Origin: Bacillus sp. V3-13
GTDB lineage: Bacteria; Bacillota; Bacilli; Bacillales; Cytobacillaceae
Assembly: GCF_002860165.1 (NCBI RefSeq)
Contig: NZ_PGUZ01000029.1
Span: 1 to 64,000, forward strand
Direction of reading: 5' to 3'
Length of the DNA: 64,000 bases
Positions 62,043 to 64,000 of the stretch are shown piece by piece. A program made the translations under genes and the position numbers. The notes beneath the pieces were generated by a model. That model worked only from the letters and a program-made list of their open reading frames with translations. It was not told the DNA's origin and made no database searches. Position 1 is the first letter of the stretch; each line of letters starts with the position of its first letter.

Positions 62043-63128
62043 ATGCCTACTATATTATCAGTAGCCGAAGCTGTACCTCCTTATGAAATCAAGCAGGAAC
62101 AGGTTTCCGAATTTGCCCGTGACCTCTTTTCCGAAACATTCAAAGATATAGGCCGGCTATTGGCCGTTTTTCAAAACGGGGAAATTGACAAACGCCACTT
62201 CGTCAAGGGTCTTGATTGGTTTAAAATCGACCGGAGCTTTGAAGAGAAAAATGACGCTTACATAGAACATGGAGTTGAGTTAGGTCTGGCCGCGATCAAG
62301 GGCTGCCTTCATCACTATGAATTTTTAAGCCGCCCGGTCCCTTTTGCAGAAATAGATGCGATCTTTACGGTTTCGAGCACGGGGCTTGCCACACCGGGCA
62401 TTGAAGCAAGAATCATGAATGAACTCCCTTTTTCAGTCCATACAAAAAGGATTCCGCTCTGGGGATTGGGCTGTGCAGGAGGTGCTGCAGGATTGTCCAG
62501 GGCATATGAATATTGTCTTGCTTATCCTGAGGCAAAGGTGATTGTTCTGGCGATTGAGCTCTGCAGCCTGACTTTTCAGCGCAATGACCATTCAAAAAGC
62601 AATTTAATCGGCACCTCTCTTTTCGCTGATGGGGTAGCCTGTGCATTAATTGCCGGTAGAAATTCGAATGCCCGCCATTATCAAAAGCGGGCGGCTGCGC
62701 CGAAAATTTTCGCAACGAGGTCCACGACAATGCCGCATTCATTGGAGGTGATGGGGTGGGATGTGAAAAACGAAGGGCTATTTGTCGTATTTTCAAAGAA
62801 TATTCCTTCCCTGGTCGAAAATTGGCTGAGACCAAATGTGATCCTGTTTTTGCAAAACTTTAATTTAAAAATAGAAGACGTTGACCACTTTATTGCCCAT
62901 CCAGGCGGAAAAAAAGTGCTTGATGCATACGTTAAGTCGCTGAGCATGCCGGCAAACATGGTGGAAGTTTCACAAGATATTTTGCGGAATTTCGGCAATA
63001 TGTCATCAGCAACGATATTTTACGTATTAAAACAATTTTTACAAAAAGGCCAAAGCGGCCAGCTGGGATTGGCAGCAGCGCTCGGGCCTGGATTCAGTTC
63101 TGAATTGTTACTGATGAGGTGGGAATAG
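62043..63128 (+). CDS. bpsA: Type III polyketide synthase BpsA (chalcone synthase-like)
   Basis: A 361-residue thiolase-fold enzyme that makes alkylpyrones or alkylresorcinols from long acyl-CoA and malonyl-CoA in B. subtilis. The catalytic triad is present: Cys144 in WGLGCAGGAAG, His286 in IAHPGGKK, Asn319 in GNMSSAT. AAAAGGAGAAG precedes the ATG. It overlaps bpsB by one base, forming the bpsA-bpsB pair. Confidence 0.95.
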   Translation: MPTILSVAEAVPPYEIKQEQVSEFARDLFSETFKDIGRLLAVFQNGEIDKRHFVKGLDWFKIDRSFEEKNDAYIEHGVELGLAAIKGCLHHYEFLSRPVPFAEIDAIFTVSSTGLATPGIEARIMNELPFSVHTKRIPLWGLGCAGGAAGLSRAYEYCLAYPEAKVIVLAIELCSLTFQRNDHSKSNLIGTSLFADGVACALIAGRNSNARHYQKRAAAPKIFATRSTTMPHSLEVMGWDVKNEGLFVVFSKNIPSLVENWLRPNVILFLQNFNLKIEDVDHFIAHPGGKKVLDAYVKSLSMPANMVEVSQDILRNFGNMSSATIFYVLKQFLQKGQSGQLGLAAALGPGFSSELLLMRWE

Positions 63129-63691
63129 TGCTGTTTTTTATATTTTTAGCAGTGGTTATCACCCAACGGATGATCGAGCTCGTCATTGCAAAAAGGAATG
63201 AACGATGGCTGAAAGAACGGGGAGCAATTGAATTTGGCAAAGCGCATTACCGGATCATCGTGTTCATCCATGCGTTGTTTTTTATTTGTTTACTTTTTGA
63301 GGTCATTTATTTTAAGAAAGAGCTTTCTTTTTTCTGGCCGCTATTACTAGTCTTGTTTTTGATCACGCAGGCGGGGAGGATTTGGGCTTTAACCTCTTTA
63401 GGGCGATATTGGAACACGAAGATCATCGTTCTGCCGGGCAGCGAAGTAGTCAAAAAGGGTCCTTACCAATTTATGAAACACCCGAATTATATCATTGTTA
63501 CACTGGAGCTGTTCATTGTCCCTTTGTTATTCGACGCCTATATAACAGCATTGCTTTTTTCGATTCTCAATGCATTGATATTATCGATCCGCATTCCTGC
63601 AGAAGAGAAAGCGTTAAGAGAGCTCACGGAGTATGATAGACGGTTTGCAGGTACCAATCGGTTTTTGCCTAAACATGTTAATAAAGTGTGA
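63128..63691 (+). CDS. bpsB: Isoprenylcysteine carboxyl methyltransferase-family protein BpsB (YpbQ)
   Basis: A 187-residue membrane methyltransferase with about five helices and the ICMT-type C-terminal motif PYQFMKHPNYIIVTLEL with AEEKALRE. In B. subtilis it O-methylates the alkylpyrone products of BpsA. The GTG at 63128 has GAGGTGG five bases upstream and overlaps the bpsA stop; a GTG at 63119 overlaps that site and is less likely. Confidence 0.9.
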   Translation: MLFFIFLAVVITQRMIELVIAKRNERWLKERGAIEFGKAHYRIIVFIHALFFICLLFEVIYFKKELSFFWPLLLVLFLITQAGRIWALTSLGRYWNTKIIVLPGSEVVKKGPYQFMKHPNYIIVTLELFIVPLLFDAYITALLFSILNALILSIRIPAEEKALRELTEYDRRFAGTNRFLPKHVNKV

Positions 63692-63707
63692 CAATTAAAA
63701 AAGTTTA

Positions 63708-63736
63708 TTGAAAATGATTATCGTTCGTGATAAGAT
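63708..63736 (+). promoter_or_regulatory. Sigma-A promoter of the Fur-boxed peptide gene
   Basis: TTGAAA at 63708-63713 and TAAGAT at 63731-63736, 17-bp spacer, overlapping Fur box 1. Confidence 0.65.
63709..63723 (+). promoter_or_regulatory. Fur box 1
   Basis: TGAAAATGATTATCG differs at two positions from the 7-1-7 pattern TGATAATnATTATCA and overlaps the -35. Confidence 0.7.
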
Positions 63737-63747
63737 CTAATTGAACT

Positions 63748-63762
63748 TGAAAATTATTCTCA
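63748..63762 (+). promoter_or_regulatory. Fur box 2
   Basis: TGAAAATTATTCTCA differs at two positions from TGATAATnATTATCA and lies just after the predicted start point. Confidence 0.7.
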
Positions 63763-63792
63763 AATACATCATTAACAAGGATGGTGTTACAT

Positions 63793-63888
63793 ATGGTTTC
63801 AATGTTGGTTGTTTTAACAGTGGGCGTTTATGGGTTCATCATGAAGTATGTATTAAACCATGTATTAAAGCCTGCTCCATCTAAATAA
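63793..63888 (+). CDS. 31-residue membrane peptide, probably iron-repressed
   Basis: A short gene encoding MVSMLVVLTVGVYGFIMKYV and a tail NHVLKPAPSK: one membrane helix with a basic end. AAGGATGG precedes the ATG, a promoter with two Fur boxes lies upstream, and a strong terminator follows, so it is a complete small transcription unit. I do not recognise the peptide; small Fur-controlled proteins (FbpA, FbpB, FbpC) are known in B. subtilis, but similarity is not evident. Confidence 0.6.
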   Translation: MVSMLVVLTVGVYGFIMKYVLNHVLKPAPSK

Positions 63889-63895
63889 TAGCTTT

Positions 63896-63928
63896 AAGAA
63901 GCCTGGAATTTGCCGGGCTTCTTTTTTG
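63896..63928 (+). terminator. Terminator after the Fur-boxed peptide gene
   Basis: AGAAGCCTGG and CCGGGCTTCT pair with a short loop, followed by TTTTT. Confidence 0.85.
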
Positions 63929-64000
63929 CGTAAAGCTATAAAAAGTTTGAAAAATCGTTTAAAATGAGAGAAAGTTTTTAATTAATGCAAACAAGGGGTA

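Noticed and set aside
61817-62086. 89-codon frame overlapping the bpsA start
   Set aside because: It crosses the pbuX-side terminator hairpin, lacks a ribosome binding site and overlaps the well-supported start of bpsA.

Overview
The window is a chromosomal segment from a low-to-moderate GC member of the Bacillaceae. The evidence is gene content and order (ypiA-ypiB-ypiF-qcrABC-ypjAB, ypjC-ypjD-dapB-mgsA-bshB1-bshA-cca-birA-panBCD-dinG-ypmAB-aspB-asnS-dnaD-nth-ypoC, ponA-recU, yppC-E-F-G, yprAB, cotD, ypsA, gpsB, rnpB, rlmL-like ypsC, ypvA, ypwA, xpt-pbuX, bpsAB). This follows the Bacillus subtilis order closely, and the window also has Bacillus-type coat proteins, AGGAGG ribosome binding sites, TTG/GTG starts and a type B RNase P RNA. 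The quinol-type NO reductase, the short b(o/a)3 oxidase and the AdhT-like alcohol dehydrogenase recall Geobacillus and its thermophilic relatives. I cannot name the species.

Layout. 0-3.2 kb: an amidohydrolase-like protein, ypiA and ypiB, bracketed by two copies of a hairpin-forming Bacillaceae repeat. 3.3-8.3 kb: ypiF, the menaquinol:cytochrome c reductase operon qcrABC, ypjA, ypjB and a membrane zinc protease. 8.3-25.6 kb: a mostly rightward housekeeping run (lysine/diaminopimelate, methylglyoxal, bacillithiol, CCA addition, biotin, pantothenate, DinG, aspartate aminotransferase, AsnRS, DnaD, endonuclease III). 26-32.5 kb: PBP1A and RecU (leftward), then yppC-G. 32.5-35.4 kb: Hsp20, hybrid-cluster protein and a first Crp/Fnr regulator. 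35.6-46.5 kb: MrfA/MrfB (yprA/yprB), cotD, ypsA, gpsB, rnpB, rlmL, alcohol dehydrogenase with a Rex-like site, and the helicase YpvA. 46.5-57.8 kb: an accessory respiration/NO block with a MIP18-family protein, an NnrS-like membrane protein, three DUF2249 proteins, a second Crp/Fnr regulator, NO reductase qNor, ypwA, an EamA permease and the b(o/a)3 oxidase operon. 57.9-59.6 kb: an AT-rich island with a secreted protein of unknown function. 59.6-64 kb: guanine riboswitch-xpt-pbuX, the type III polyketide synthase pair bpsA-bpsB, and a Fur-boxed 31-residue membrane peptide.

The most interesting pattern is regulatory. Five or six sites of the form TGTGA-N6-TCACA lie in front of hcp, the DUF2249/NnrS-like operon, norB, the third DUF2249 gene and the oxidase operon. 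At hcp, both DUF2249 promoters and the oxidase operon the dyad centre sits about 41.5 bp before the start point predicted from a -10 element, as in class II Crp/Fnr activation. The two Crp/Fnr proteins encoded here have an ExxSR recognition helix, and neither has a cysteine set for an Fe-S cluster. I infer a local oxygen/NO-responsive regulon with an unknown sensing mode.

A second unexplained feature is a roughly 145-bp AT-rich element with internal inverted repeats. It occurs almost identically upstream of panD and upstream of norB, 32 kb apart.

Start codons were re-chosen where a better ribosome binding site or family alignment supports a shorter protein; such cases are stated. Family recognitions are from memory of the sequences, with no database search.
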